This document shows, piece by piece, positions 1 to 8,473 of a stretch of DNA of 64,000 nucleotides. A model generated the notes under the pieces. The model did no database searches. It was not told the origin of the DNA and worked only from the letters and a program-made list of their open reading frames with translations. This DNA comes from Methanorbis rubei (GTDB lineage Archaea; Halobacteriota; Methanomicrobia; Methanomicrobiales; Methanocorpusculaceae). The position numbers and the translations under genes are program-made. Every line of letters begins with the position of its first letter. Position 1 is the first letter of the stretch. The stretch lies in assembly GCF_032714495.1 (NCBI RefSeq), contig NZ_JAWDKB010000002.1, forward strand, positions 237,552 to 301,551, in the 5' to 3' direction.

Positions 1-1095
1 AGTCTGAGCAATCTGCACGACTGCGACCATGTGGCGGAACGGAATGGTTGTCTGGGGAGACGCAATTTTTGAGAGTTGATACTCGCGTGACTCGCCTGCT
101 GCTGCGGCACGGTCGTACTCGTCGATGAGTCTGAGCAGGCCCATTCCCGGATCGAACTCAATCGTCTTATCAGGTTTTGTTTTTGCAATCAGGAAGCGGA
201 GAACTTCCGGCGGGACGATTTCCAGCATGTCGCGGATGGTGAGAACGACTCCTTTGGATGAGTGCATCTCGCCGCGTCCTTTGAGGCTGATCCATTCATA
301 TGTGACCGGCATTGGGGCATTGTAGCCGTAGATATCTTTGGTGATGTACTTGCCGGTGTCGTACGATCCTCCGGGTGAGGCGTGATCTTTTCCGAAGGGT
401 TCGATGGTTACGCCGTAGACTGACCAGCGCATCGGCCAGTCAACACGCCAGACAAGTTTTCCTTCGCCTTTGGAGTAGTCGGAGACTCCTTCGTGACCGC
501 AGGAACATCTATACGCCACGGTGTGTTTTTCTGCGTCATGCGAAAGGATGGTTGCCCGCGAGATGACTCCGCACTCTCCGCAGATCGGATAGTACGGGGT
601 CCAGCCTTCCTCAAGTTTTCTGCCGGAGACTCTCTCAAGGATCTCTTTGATCTCTTCTGCATGAACGAGGGCGAGTCTGATCTGTTCGGTGAACATGCCG
701 GAACGGTAGGCTTCGCTTGTCCGAATAATGCGGGGATGAATATCAAGCTCCTGAATTGCGGAGAGGAACGGGTCAAGGAAGTGTTCTGCGTAGCTTTTGT
801 GTTTGCCGCACGGACAGGGGATGTCTGAGACCGGCCATCCGATATATTTTTCGTAGGAGGCGGGGAGGAATGGGTATACTTTGCGGAGTGGATCGAAGTC
901 ATCTGCCACATAGACGAGTTCTGCGTCAACACTACGGCTTTTCAGTGCCTTGAAGATCATGTCTCCGGTCATGATTTCACGCATGTTTCCAAGGTGAATC
1001 GGTCCGGAAGGAGTGATTCCTGTGGCGATCAGCTGGTGTTTGTCGGCCGGAACGCCGGCGGCTCTGGCGTCGGCCCAGTGGATTTTTTCATTCAC
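1..1095 (-). CDS. lysS: lysyl-tRNA synthetase, class I (partial, C-terminus outside window)
   Basis: Charges tRNA-Lys in the cytoplasm. The reading frame stays open from a GTG at 1095 to the window edge (365 codons) and begins VNEKIHWADARAAG. The class I HIGH-type signature is seen as GPIHLGN near residue 40, a cysteine pair follows in IPCPCGKH, and the KMSKS-type loop appears as EMHSSKG near residue 275. This is the archaeal/spirochaete class I LysRS, unrelated to the class II enzyme. The GTG start is supported by a GGAG nine bases upstream and by alignment of the HIGH region at the usual distance. The divergent neighbour is an alkyltransferase gene, with a large repeat element between them. 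Confidence 0.93.
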   Translation of the reverse strand, partial: MNEKIHWADARAAGVPADKHQLIATGITPSGPIHLGNMREIMTGDMIFKALKSRSVDAELVYVADDFDPLRKVYPFLPASYEKYIGWPVSDIPCPCGKHKSYAEHFLDPFLSAIQELDIHPRIIRTSEAYRSGMFTEQIRLALVHAEEIKEILERVSGRKLEEGWTPYYPICGECGVISRATILSHDAEKHTVAYRCSCGHEGVSDYSKGEGKLVWRVDWPMRWSVYGVTIEPFGKDHASPGGSYDTGKYITKDIYGYNAPMPVTYEWISLKGRGEMHSSKGVVLTIRDMLEIVPPEVLRFLIAKTKPDKTIEFDPGMGLLRLIDEYDRAAAAGESREYQLSKIASPQTTIPFRHMVAVVQIAQT

Positions 1096-1204
1096 GCTTT
1101 TGTACTCCTGTGGATATATAATTGATATTTATGTGATCTCAATTAAGATATATCTCTTGATTGCACTGACTCTCTTCCTCATTGGGTTCGGGTCTTTATT
1201 TCTG

Positions 1205-1422
1205 AGCCGCCCACGGAAAAACGGAACACACGGAATTTTCACAGAAAAAAAACATCACGGAGCAGACGTGAACATCACGGAATTCTCATTCGAAAAAAAA
1301 GTATTTTCGTACTCTCACAAAATAATTTTCGATTGTTTTTTCAATTTCCGTGTTGTTCACGTCTGCTCCGTGATGTTTTTCTGTGAAATTTCCGTGTGTT
1401 CCGTTTTTCCGTGGGCGGAGCT
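1205..1422. repeat. Family A inverted-repeat element, copy 1
   Basis: Two arms of about 70-85 bases are near reverse complements. The left arm opens CCGCCCACGGAAAAACGG and carries CACGGAGCAGACGTG; the right arm carries CACGTCTGCTCCGTG and ends TTTTTCCGTGGGCGGAGC. Between them is an AT-rich centre. It fills the divergent gap between lysS and the alkyltransferase. The same arms recur at seven further places in this window (2001, 14511, 22356, 36619, 46641, 48361, 49100), with remnants near 17281 and 61416. Confidence 0.9.
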
Positions 1423-1431
1423 ACAACGAAC

Positions 1432-1463
1432 GTTGGTTGCCAATAAACGAATTTATGGACAAC
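1432..1463 (+). repeat. Family A right-hand tail motif
   Basis: A block containing CCAATAAACGAATTTATGG follows the right arm of copy 1 and recurs at the same side of the copies ending at 48494 and 49226 (near 48505-48536 and 49244-49274). A weaker match follows the remnant at 17281. The piece AATTTATGG resembles an archaeal TATA box, so the tail may act as a promoter, but this is inference. Confidence 0.6.
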
Positions 1464-1512
1464 ATCTCCAGTACCCATAATGCTTAAACCGCTTCACGGT
1501 CATGGTGTAATT

Positions 1513-1977
1513 ATGCGCCGCATGTACTATTACCAGACACCTATCGGGAAAATCGGCATGGCGGAAGAGGATGGATTCATCACCAATCTCTGGTTTCCCG
1601 GAACCCCCGCTCCGGTAGACGCGGATTTGTGGGAGACGCCGGTTCTCAAACGCGCCGCAAAACAGCTTGGCGGATACTTTGCCGGAGGAAAACATCCGTT
1701 CACCGTCCCTCTCGCACCGAAAGGAACCGAGTTTATGCAAAGCGTCTGGGCCGAGCTGCAGAAAATTCCCTGCGGGACGACCGTGAGTTATCAGGAGATT
1801 GCATGCCGGGTCGGCAAAAAGAACGCTGCCCGGGCAGTGGGACTGGCAAACAACAAAAATCCGATTCCAATTCTGATCCCCTGTCATCGTGTTATCGGAA
1901 AAAACGGGCAGCTGACCGGATACCGCGGCGGACTTGCAATGAAACAGAAGCTGCTGGATCTGGAGAAGTCAGGGTAG
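1513..1977 (+). CDS. ogt: methylated-DNA--protein-cysteine methyltransferase (copy 1)
   Basis: Removes alkyl groups from O6-alkylguanine by suicide transfer to its own cysteine. The protein is 154 residues from this ATG; the active-site motif PCHRV lies at residues 123-127 (Cys124) within IPILIPCHRVIG, and the helix-turn-helix DNA-binding part precedes it. Start choice: 1513 or 1522 fits the family N-terminus (YYYQTPIGKIGM); an upstream ATG at 1480 in frame would add eleven non-conserved residues. A sequence CTTAAA at about 1482-1487 could be the TATA box of a nearly leaderless transcript. A second, diverged copy lies at 25326-25865 on the other strand. Confidence 0.93.
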   Translation: MRRMYYYQTPIGKIGMAEEDGFITNLWFPGTPAPVDADLWETPVLKRAAKQLGGYFAGGKHPFTVPLAPKGTEFMQSVWAELQKIPCGTTVSYQEIACRVGKKNAARAVGLANNKNPIPILIPCHRVIGKNGQLTGYRGGLAMKQKLLDLEKSG

Positions 1978-2000
1978 ATTTTGTCTATTACGTTCTGTCT

Positions 2001-2080
2001 CCCACGGAAAAACATCACGGAGCAGACGTGATGTTTTTTTCCGTGCCTATTCCATGTCTTCCGATTTTCCGTGGGCGGCT
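2001..2080. repeat. Family A element, compact copy 2
   Basis: A shortened copy without the AT-rich centre. CCCACGGAAAAACATCACGG is followed by AGCAGACGTGATG and, after about 30 bases, by TTTTCCGTGGGCGG. It lies directly after the alkyltransferase stop codon and could double as its transcription terminator because the inner part folds as a hairpin followed by Ts. Confidence 0.85.
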
Positions 2081-2132
2081 CAGAAATAATCACCATAATA
2101 ATCCTTATCTCTTTCAGCGTCGATGTTTCAGT

Positions 2133-2291
2133 ATGTGTTCCGCAGGCGGACCAATTGAGATCGACCTCAACGACCCTCTCAAAGGCAGAGGGAAAAAGTA
2201 TCGGTGCAATGATTGCGGCCAGACGTTTACCGGCTTAGGCAAACATCCCATGTGCCCGTCATGCCAGTCCGAGAACGTTACCGAGATCTGA
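2133..2291 (+). CDS. small zinc-ribbon protein
   Basis: A 52-residue protein starting MCSAGGPIEIDL, with two CxxC pairs (CNDCGQ and CPSCQS) spaced for one zinc-ribbon. Such small ribbons in archaea usually bind nucleic acid or protein, but no function can be assigned here. The ATG at 2133 was chosen because the longer open frame upstream runs back through the alkyltransferase gene. The next gene begins three bases after its stop, so the two are probably co-transcribed. Confidence 0.75.
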   Translation: MCSAGGPIEIDLNDPLKGRGKKYRCNDCGQTFTGLGKHPMCPSCQSENVTEI

Positions 2292-2293
2292 GA

Positions 2294-2800
2294 ATGCCAA
2301 GAACGATCCGGATTCCGTTTACCGGAGGTGACCCTGTCCTCATCAGAGGACGCTCTTCCTTTTTGCTTGTTGCCCGCGCAACGGAAAAATTTCCGCTGAT
2401 TATTGAAACCGATACCGAAGAGCTGGTGCAGGGAGTATATCCTAACGATCTGATTGTTGTTTCCGCTCCCGAAGGCGGCGAAGTCGTTCCGGCGCTGTAT
2501 CTTCTGGAGATGGTAGCAACCCATCACCTGCCGGTGATTGCTCTTGGAAAGAGTCATCCGGCAAGTCGCCGGATTTCGTACGTTGTCTCTGCTGCGGAAA
2601 AAATTGAGATGCGTTGCGATATCAGACGAGGAACCCATCCCGAGCAGCATCTTCTCTGCACGGCAGACGAGTTTGCCGGAATGATTCTGTTCGCAAATGA
2701 AAATAATCTCGTGATTGAAAACTGCCGCGAGGAAATTTCCGTGTCACAACTCGTGTGGGAGCTTTCGATCACCGAAGTTCAGCAGAAAAGTTTTGACTGA
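2294..2800 (+). CDS. hypothetical protein
   Basis: A 168-residue soluble protein starting MPRTIRIPFTGGDP. I do not recognise a family. It has no signal peptide, membrane segment or cysteine pair pattern; the sequence alternates predicted short strands and a helix-rich end. It follows the zinc-ribbon gene by two bases, which suggests a two-gene operon. Its last 22 bases overlap the end of the convergent radical-SAM gene. The ATG at 2294 was preferred because the frame upstream overlaps the zinc-ribbon gene. Confidence 0.75.
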   Translation: MPRTIRIPFTGGDPVLIRGRSSFLLVARATEKFPLIIETDTEELVQGVYPNDLIVVSAPEGGEVVPALYLLEMVATHHLPVIALGKSHPASRRISYVVSAAEKIEMRCDIRRGTHPEQHLLCTADEFAGMILFANENNLVIENCREEISVSQLVWELSITEVQQKSFD

Positions 2801-3666
2801 ACATCTTTTTTCTTTCCCAAAATTTTTGCATCGATCTCTTCGTGTCTGAAGAGGACGCCGCATTTCTCACAACTGCGAACAAATGTTTCCTGAAGTGCCG
2901 GCTCTCTTGAGCCGCACCAGTAGGATTCTCCGTAGGTTTTTTCGTATCGCTCGCGAGTCCCGGGAAAATGTTCGTCGAGTCGTTCGTAGAAGTAGGTTCG
3001 CTGCCGGTCACGCAGCGAGACGGCGAAATTTTTTTCTGCGTAAACCCATGCAGCTCCCGCGTCTGCGGCACGTTTCACGATCTCGGTGATATTTTCTCTG
3101 GTGTCGGTGATGAACGGGAGGGTTGGGAGAAGGATTACTCCGCACAAAATATTTTTCGCGGAAAGTTTTTCGATTGCTGCGAAGCGATCCGAGGAGGAAG
3201 AGGCATGCGGTTCGATGATTTTGGCGACTTCGTCGCTTGCGGCGGTGATGGTGATGTTTACTGCTGCGGGAGAGTGTTCTCCGACTGCGGCAAAGAGGTC
3301 GATGTCGCGGCTGACGAGATCGGATTTGGTGAGGGCGACGACGCCGAAGTGATATCTGTCACAGAGTCGGAGAAATCCGCGGGTGAGTTCCAGGGTTTTT
3401 TCGAGTGAATTGTAGGGATCGCTCATCGCTCCGGTAATGATCGCTCCTTTCTTTTTCCTTGCAGGCAACTCTTGTTCAAGGATTGCAAGAGCCCGATCTT
3501 TTGCCCGGACGGTTGCAAAGTCATCGATTCCGTAGCACTCGCTTCTGCTGTCGCAGTAGATACAGTTGTGGGAACAACCGCGGTAGAGGTTTGCGGTGTA
3601 ATTGGTCGCGAACCATCCGTTTTCGCGGTATGCGGAGAGGATGGTTTTTGCGGGAATCGTCTGCAT
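2779..3666 (-). CDS. radical SAM protein (SplB/Rv2578c-like)
   Basis: A 295-residue protein with the radical-SAM cluster motif C-SHN-C-IY-C (CxxxCxxC) near residue 35, preceded by NLYRGCSHN, which is typical of the family annotated as spore-photoproduct-lyase-like radical SAM proteins. A GAIITGAMSDPYN segment follows. The substrate is not known. The start MQTIPAKTIL at 3666 is preferred because the family usually begins shortly before the cluster motif; an in-frame ATG at 3729 would add 21 residues. A TATA-like TATATAAA on this strand near 3878-3887 would give a long leader. Convergent with the hypothetical gene 2294-2800. Confidence 0.85.
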   Translation of the reverse strand: MQTIPAKTILSAYRENGWFATNYTANLYRGCSHNCIYCDSRSECYGIDDFATVRAKDRALAILEQELPARKKKGAIITGAMSDPYNSLEKTLELTRGFLRLCDRYHFGVVALTKSDLVSRDIDLFAAVGEHSPAAVNITITAASDEVAKIIEPHASSSSDRFAAIEKLSAKNILCGVILLPTLPFITDTRENITEIVKRAADAGAAWVYAEKNFAVSLRDRQRTYFYERLDEHFPGTRERYEKTYGESYWCGSREPALQETFVRSCEKCGVLFRHEEIDAKILGKKKDVQSKLFC

Positions 3667-4056
3667 GGATGATTGGATGATAGTTTGGTTCTGTTGGCAT
3701 ATGGCATTTTCCGATGAAGAATACCCCAATCGATGAGTAAAACGACAAATGGCTCAGGGATGTGCAAAAATAACCTCATATTTGCCTCAAATGGTTCATT
3801 CAACCAACATCTTTCCTGAGAGCCCTGTTTTTCAGACGATGAATTACCCTACCCACCATCAAAAGAGCCTCTATTCCTTTATATAGGTCTCGCTAAAAAG
3901 CCGTACACAACAAAAATTCCAACCGAGTTTTCAACCAAAATGACAGAGTTTTTGCCTCTGGATCAATACATGATGATGTCATGCACCCTCAGCCATAGGC
4001 CCTCTCTAAAACAAGGCAAATTACGCCTTGTTTTCCCTCAACCAATCTAAAAAAAA
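3667..4056. other. 390-base gap without a protein gene; possible promoter or small RNA
   Basis: No convincing coding frame. TTTATATAGG at 3878-3887 is a good archaeal TATA box on the + strand and nearly as good on the - strand. On the + strand it would start an RNA of about 130 bases that ends in the hairpin at 4010-4032; on the - strand it could serve the radical-SAM gene. Nothing else was recognised. Confidence 0.4.
4010..4032 (-). terminator. hairpin downstream of tfrB
   Basis: AACAAGGC and GCCTTGTT pair perfectly (8 bp) around a 7-base loop, and on the - strand are followed by TTTTAG. It lies 25 bases after the tfrB stop codon, the expected place for a terminator of the tfrAB operon. Read on the + strand it is followed by TTTTCCC. 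Confidence 0.5.
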
Positions 4057-5514
4057 TTATTTTCTATATCCTTCAAGCATCAGCGTCGCGATATTTTTCA
4101 CCGGCAGCCCTGTAACCTGATGCAGATGGAACTCGCAGAACGGACAGACCGTCACAATATAATCTGCTCCCGTCTCCTTCACCATCTCGGCCCGCACCGC
4201 ACCAATCGCCGCAGCCTCTTCAGGCCGTCCGGACTTTACCCCGCCGCCCGCACCACAGCAGCGTGCCTGCATATCCACAAACTTTTCGGCGACCGACTCC
4301 AGCAGCTCCCGCGGCTGTTCGCTGATGCCCTGACCGCGGAGAAGATGGCAGGGATCATGATAGGTGTAAGTTCCTTCAACTTTTTTCGGCGGAACAAAAC
4401 CTATCTCCACGAGATACTCGGTGATGTCTGCCACGCGGAACGGTGTGTCGTAATCGTTCTTCAGCGTTGAACCGCAACCGGCACACATTGTAAGCACGGT
4501 GTCGACGCCGGTCTTCACAAATGCATCGATGTTGCGTTTCTGCAGTTCGGGAACAAATCCTGAAAGTCCGGTTCGAAGAAGCGGCGAGCCGCAGCAGACC
4601 TGATCTTTCGGGATAATGACCCGGATGCCGTTGAGGCGGAGGATCTCCATCGCATCAAGTGCAGGCTGAATAACCCGACCGTTGAACATACAGCCGACGA
4701 AAAATCCAACCGTTGCCCGTACTTCTCCGTACGGCTCGATGATCTCGGGCACGCGTTCGAGGAACGGCGTCTCTTTTCGCTCGACTGAGCGACCGGTGTC
4801 CTCAACAAGTTTTGCGAGCGCCTTATGTGCCGGCAGAGAAAGGCCGCGCTTTGCCGCCTCGGCCCGGAGTTTTTCCACCGCTTTTCTCGGGATCTCGATC
4901 TCTTTTGGACAGACCTCAACACATTTGTGGCAGGTCGTGCAGGCAAACAGACCTTTGTTGATTGCTTCAGTAATTCTGTCGGCGTCATCGCGGGGGTCGA
5001 GATTCAGCCGCTGTTCCTGCCGCATCACGGTAGGGCCGGCATACTCTGACGTCGCAAACGCCGGACAGGAGGAGATGCAGCTGTAGCACTCAATGCACTC
5101 GCGAAGCGGTTTGATCTCTTCAACCGCTTCTTGCGAGATGCCGCACTCGCCTCCGCAGGTCGGAGCTTCGGCTCCGGTTCCTGTTCCCGGATTCAGCCAG
5201 GCAATCTGTGCCATGACCGGTGCAATATCGGTGATGAGATCACGGATGCGGGGAAGCTCGAGCGGCTCGATCAGATCGCCCTCGCGTGCCTCTTCCATGC
5301 AGGCAAGTACCGGCTCGCCGTTGACGCGGACGGAACACGATCCACACTGTCCGCCGCGGCAGCAGTGCCGGTAACCAAGCGTTGGATCAAGTCTGTCGCG
5401 AACTTCGTCAAGCACATTCAGTACGCGGGCACCCTTTTCGACGTGAACCTCGTACTCTTCAACATGGGGAGCAGCGTCGACGTTCGGATCAAATCGGTTG
5501 ATGCGGACTTTCAC
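4057..5514 (-). CDS. tfrB: thiol:fumarate reductase subunit B (Fe-S / CCG-domain fusion)
   Basis: 485 residues. The N-terminal part is a succinate dehydrogenase/fumarate reductase iron-sulfur subunit with the [2Fe-2S] cluster motif CCRGGQCGSC at residues 51-60, then two [4Fe-4S] motifs (CIECYSCISSCP and CTTCHKCVEVCP). The C-terminal half carries two CCG domains (VCCGSPLL...CAGCGS and DPCHLL...RCCGAGGG), as in the heterodisulfide-handling HdrB. This fusion is the hallmark of the cytoplasmic methanogen enzyme that reduces fumarate with coenzymes M and B, giving succinate and the CoM-CoB heterodisulfide. It overlaps the tfrA stop by four bases. Confidence 0.9.
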   Translation of the reverse strand: MKVRINRFDPNVDAAPHVEEYEVHVEKGARVLNVLDEVRDRLDPTLGYRHCCRGGQCGSCSVRVNGEPVLACMEEAREGDLIEPLELPRIRDLITDIAPVMAQIAWLNPGTGTGAEAPTCGGECGISQEAVEEIKPLRECIECYSCISSCPAFATSEYAGPTVMRQEQRLNLDPRDDADRITEAINKGLFACTTCHKCVEVCPKEIEIPRKAVEKLRAEAAKRGLSLPAHKALAKLVEDTGRSVERKETPFLERVPEIIEPYGEVRATVGFFVGCMFNGRVIQPALDAMEILRLNGIRVIIPKDQVCCGSPLLRTGLSGFVPELQKRNIDAFVKTGVDTVLTMCAGCGSTLKNDYDTPFRVADITEYLVEIGFVPPKKVEGTYTYHDPCHLLRGQGISEQPRELLESVAEKFVDMQARCCGAGGGVKSGRPEEAAAIGAVRAEMVKETGADYIVTVCPFCEFHLHQVTGLPVKNIATLMLEGYRK

Positions 5515-7142
5515 AGCCGTCCCTCCAGAATCTCGATGCCTGATCTTTCCGGCGAGAAGAAGGTGTGGCCGAAGGGCGAGGTCTCATTCGTCCACGGCGT
5601 CTTGATGTCGGTTCGCGTGTGGGCACCTCTCGACTCGCGGCGCAACAGAGCTCCATCGATGATCATCGAGGAGACGAGCAGCATGTTCTCGGTGATGACC
5701 GCGTCCGCAATTTCCCGCGGTGAGTTGATCTTCAATGGAGTTGCCCGGAGTTTTGCAATATCGCGTTCGGCAACTTTGAGGTCGAGTTCGTTCCGGTAGA
5801 TACCGACATTGTTCCACATCAACATCTTCATGGTTCTCCGAACGTCAGCCGATGCGGCTGTTCCTTGGTAAAGTGCGGCAATTTTTTTCTCGGCTGCAGT
5901 GATCTGATCAACGTCGATTCGATGCTTTGCCGAGACCTCGGCAGCACCTGCTGAGACTCCCGCCCGCCTGCCGAACACCTGGGTGTCTGCGAGTGCGTTG
6001 CCGCCGAGCCGGTTTCCTCCGTGAACGCCGCCGGTCACTTCGCCTGCGGCGAAGAGACGCGGCAGTGTGGTGGCGGCATCAGGCGTGATGCGCAGTCCGC
6101 CCATGAAATGGTGGGCGGTTGGTGCGACCTCCATTGGTTCGGTTCTGATGTCGGTGCCGAACTTGAGGAACTGCTCAAGCATCAGGGGCAGTCTCACTTC
6201 GATCTGCTCTTTTGGCAGATGGGTCACGTCGAGCCAGACGCCTCCGTGTTCGGTGCCGCGTCCTTCGAGAACTTCAGTCGCGATCGATCGGGCGACAACG
6301 TCGCGGGTCGATAGCTCCATTCGTGCGGGATCGTACTTCTCCATGAACCGCTCGCCAGCGGAGTTTTTGAGAACTCCTCCTTCGCCTCTGACCGCTTCGG
6401 TGATGAGGCGGCCGCGGGTGTCGTAGGGATAAACTGCTCCGGTCGGGTGGAACTGAACCTGTTCCATGTCGATGAGTTCAGCTCCGGCCCGGTAACCGAG
6501 CGCGTAGCCGTCGCCGGTTCCGGCGGTGGAGTTGGTTGTGGTGTCATACACCTGTCCCGCTCCTCCGGTCGCAAGAACGACCGCGTCGGCAGTGATGATT
6601 CCCAGTTCTCCTTCGCGGTCGCAGGTGATTGCACCGGCAACTTCGCTGCCGTTCTTTAGCAGATCAATGACCGTCAGCTCGTCGCGTATCTCAACCGGTG
6701 AACCGCGGAGTTTTTCAAGCAGAGTCATGACGATTTCATGACCGGTGTGATCTCCTGCGTAACAGGTACGGGGAAACCGCTGGCCGCCGAACGGCCGCTG
6801 GGCTACTTCGTTGTCGCAGGTGAGATCAAAGACCGCTCCCCAAGTAAACAGGTCGCGGATCCGGTCAGGAGATTCGCGTGCGAGTATTTCTACGAGGGCG
6901 GGGTCGTTGAGGAACGCTCCGCCTTTGAGTGTGTCTTCGTAATGCGTGGTAACCGAGTCTGCGTTTCTCATTACCGCGTTGTAACCGCCTTCGGCCATGA
7001 CCGTGCAGCCGCCTTTGCCGGTGATGGTTTTTGATACGATGATGGTGTCGCCGGATGCGGACGCATCGACTGCGGCACGGATTCCTGCACCGCCAGACCC
7101 GATGACGAGCACGTGGCAGTCGCTTCTGTTTTCGATTCCCAT
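5511..7142 (-). CDS. tfrA: thiol:fumarate reductase subunit A (flavoprotein)
   Basis: 543 residues. The FAD-binding motif IGSGGAGIRAA begins near residue 14; GGNRLGGNALADT near the C-terminal third and the HPTGAVYPYDTRGRL active-site region match the fumarate reductase/succinate dehydrogenase flavoprotein family. No signal peptide or twin-arginine motif is visible, so it acts in the cytoplasm. Together with tfrB it forms the fumarate reductase used for anabolic succinate formation. The two genes overlap by four bases (ATGA type), so they are translationally coupled. An L-aspartate oxidase was considered; the CCG-fused partner argues for Tfr. Confidence 0.9.
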   Translation of the reverse strand: MGIENRSDCHVLVIGSGGAGIRAAVDASASGDTIIVSKTITGKGGCTVMAEGGYNAVMRNADSVTTHYEDTLKGGAFLNDPALVEILARESPDRIRDLFTWGAVFDLTCDNEVAQRPFGGQRFPRTCYAGDHTGHEIVMTLLEKLRGSPVEIRDELTVIDLLKNGSEVAGAITCDREGELGIITADAVVLATGGAGQVYDTTTNSTAGTGDGYALGYRAGAELIDMEQVQFHPTGAVYPYDTRGRLITEAVRGEGGVLKNSAGERFMEKYDPARMELSTRDVVARSIATEVLEGRGTEHGGVWLDVTHLPKEQIEVRLPLMLEQFLKFGTDIRTEPMEVAPTAHHFMGGLRITPDAATTLPRLFAAGEVTGGVHGGNRLGGNALADTQVFGRRAGVSAGAAEVSAKHRIDVDQITAAEKKIAALYQGTAASADVRRTMKMLMWNNVGIYRNELDLKVAERDIAKLRATPLKINSPREIADAVITENMLLVSSMIIDGALLRRESRGAHTRTDIKTPWTNETSPFGHTFFSPERSGIEILEGRL

Positions 7143-7240
7143 GGTTTCCCCTCTTCAGTTATTTATAGTAGGCCGCAGGAGATAAATTCCTGTATAGCTG
7201 CGGGTTTGTAGTATTATTTCTGAGTTGTTCACGGTAAATT

Positions 7241-7414
7241 TGAAACGCGAATAACGCGAATAGCGCGAATAAAATAATTGCCAATGGTGATTTTTGAGAT
7301 ATTACTAATATTACTTATTGTTTGACATTTTTTTTTTCGTTCGAGAAACAAATGCAATTTTGTGTGTGAAAAATCGCCATTGGCGATTTTTTTATTCGCG
7401 TTATTCGCGTTTCA
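7241..7414. repeat. Family B inverted-repeat element, copy 1
   Basis: The left arm starts GAAACGCGAATAACGCG and the right arm ends CGCGTTATTCGCGTTTC. The left arm carries a diverged GCCAATGGTGATTTTT and the right arm an inner palindrome around ATCGCCATTGGCGAT. Between them lies an AT-rich centre. The element sits in the divergent-free gap between tfrA (upstream part) and the end of the PEGA gene. Copies of the same family occur at 8429, 10732, 19163, 27109 and 30068. Confidence 0.88.
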
Positions 7415-7476
7415 TATTTTTTCAGGCGGTTAAAAGAGGAGGACAGCTGAGATTACTCAGCTGTCTTTTCATGAAT

Positions 7477-8358
7477 TTACGGTCGTCTCAGGAGAACTGC
7501 TGCCGCTCCGAGGATTACCAGTGCTGCAATCGGTGCAGGGCTTTTGGTTGGTGCGGGCGGAACAGTTTCAGTTGGAGACGCCGTTTTTGTCGGGAGTTCA
7601 GTTGCGGTTGCAGTCTCTACTGGGATCAGGACAAGCTTTGCGCGGACATCGGTGACATCTCCTGCTTTGTAGACATTCGAGACTTCATACACCTCATAGC
7701 CGTCTTTGTAGAAACTCAGCGTGCGGGTTCCCGGCAGCACTTCTGAGATCTGCAGCCAGTCGTTTCCTGACGGTGTGGTTCCTATGTAGTCATTGTCCAA
7801 AAACACCACAGCTCCTGCTGGGTCTGAGCCGACACGGATTCCTGCAAGACGTGTGTCCTTTGTCTGGTCTGAGTAGACGCCGACAATTTTGTCGGAGATG
7901 ACCTCAACTGAAGTGACAAAATCATGATAGCCTGCCTTTACCACGCGGACTTCATGAGTTGTCGGAGAGAGATTGGGAATGGTTACGGTTCCTGACTTCA
8001 CGCTCGCATAGTACATGTCATCGATGTAGACATCGACTTCGGGCATGGTGGATGTTACACCAATTGAGCCGGGCGACTTGTAAAAGTGCATCACTGCATC
8101 AACATAGGTGGTCTCTCCCGAGTTCACGTACACCATATCAGACCAGGGGAAGTACTCGGATGACTGGATGGTGACCAGATGTCCCCCCGGCTGGACCATC
8201 GCTGTTCCGGGCGAGTCCATCACATACTTGTTGTCGATGTAGACCTGACCGCCGGTCGGATTTGTGGTGACCGAGATGTATCCTGCTTCGTCTGCAAGTA
8301 CCGGGGCTATGCAGATTGTTGCTATAAGGATTATCAGAAATGGAATTATTTTTTTCAT
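7477..8358 (-). CDS. PEGA-repeat secreted surface protein
   Basis: 293 residues from MKKIIPFLIIL. A signal peptide (about 20 residues, ending near VLADEAGY) is followed by several PEGA-type repeats, seen as TNPTGGQVYIDNKY and SDPAGAVVFLDNDYIG. A Thr/Pro-rich linker leads to a C-terminal hydrophobic stretch ending in two arginines, so it is likely anchored on the cell surface. PEGA domains occur in archaeal and bacterial envelope proteins; the ligand is unknown. An in-frame start at 8508 was rejected because it would run into the neighbouring gene and precede the signal peptide by 50 residues. Confidence 0.85.
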   Translation of the reverse strand: MKKIIPFLIILIATICIAPVLADEAGYISVTTNPTGGQVYIDNKYVMDSPGTAMVQPGGHLVTIQSSEYFPWSDMVYVNSGETTYVDAVMHFYKSPGSIGVTSTMPEVDVYIDDMYYASVKSGTVTIPNLSPTTHEVRVVKAGYHDFVTSVEVISDKIVGVYSDQTKDTRLAGIRVGSDPAGAVVFLDNDYIGTTPSGNDWLQISEVLPGTRTLSFYKDGYEVYEVSNVYKAGDVTDVRAKLVLIPVETATATELPTKTASPTETVPPAPTKSPAPIAALVILGAAAVLLRRP

Positions 8359-8428
8359 ATGTGATTGAATAGGCGTCGTCTGGATGTTAAGGTGTCGATC
8401 GTCTGAAAAATTTTCGTGCGTGAGATTT

Positions 8429-8460
8429 TGAAACGCGAATAGCACGAATCGCGTTTCAAA
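8429..8460. repeat. Family B minimal copy 2
   Basis: A collapsed copy: GAAACGCGAATAGCACGAAT immediately followed by CGCGTTTC, with the AT-rich centre missing. It lies between the two PEGA genes. Confidence 0.8.
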
Positions 8461-8473
8461 AAAAAGAAAAAAA

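Noticed and set aside
408..932. 174-residue open frame on the - strand
   Set aside because: It is an out-of-frame shadow of lysS, whose own frame is open throughout and has the class I signatures.
1629..2291. 220-residue frame ending in the zinc-ribbon protein
   Set aside because: The first part overlaps the alkyltransferase gene in another frame; only the last 52 codons (from 2133) look real.
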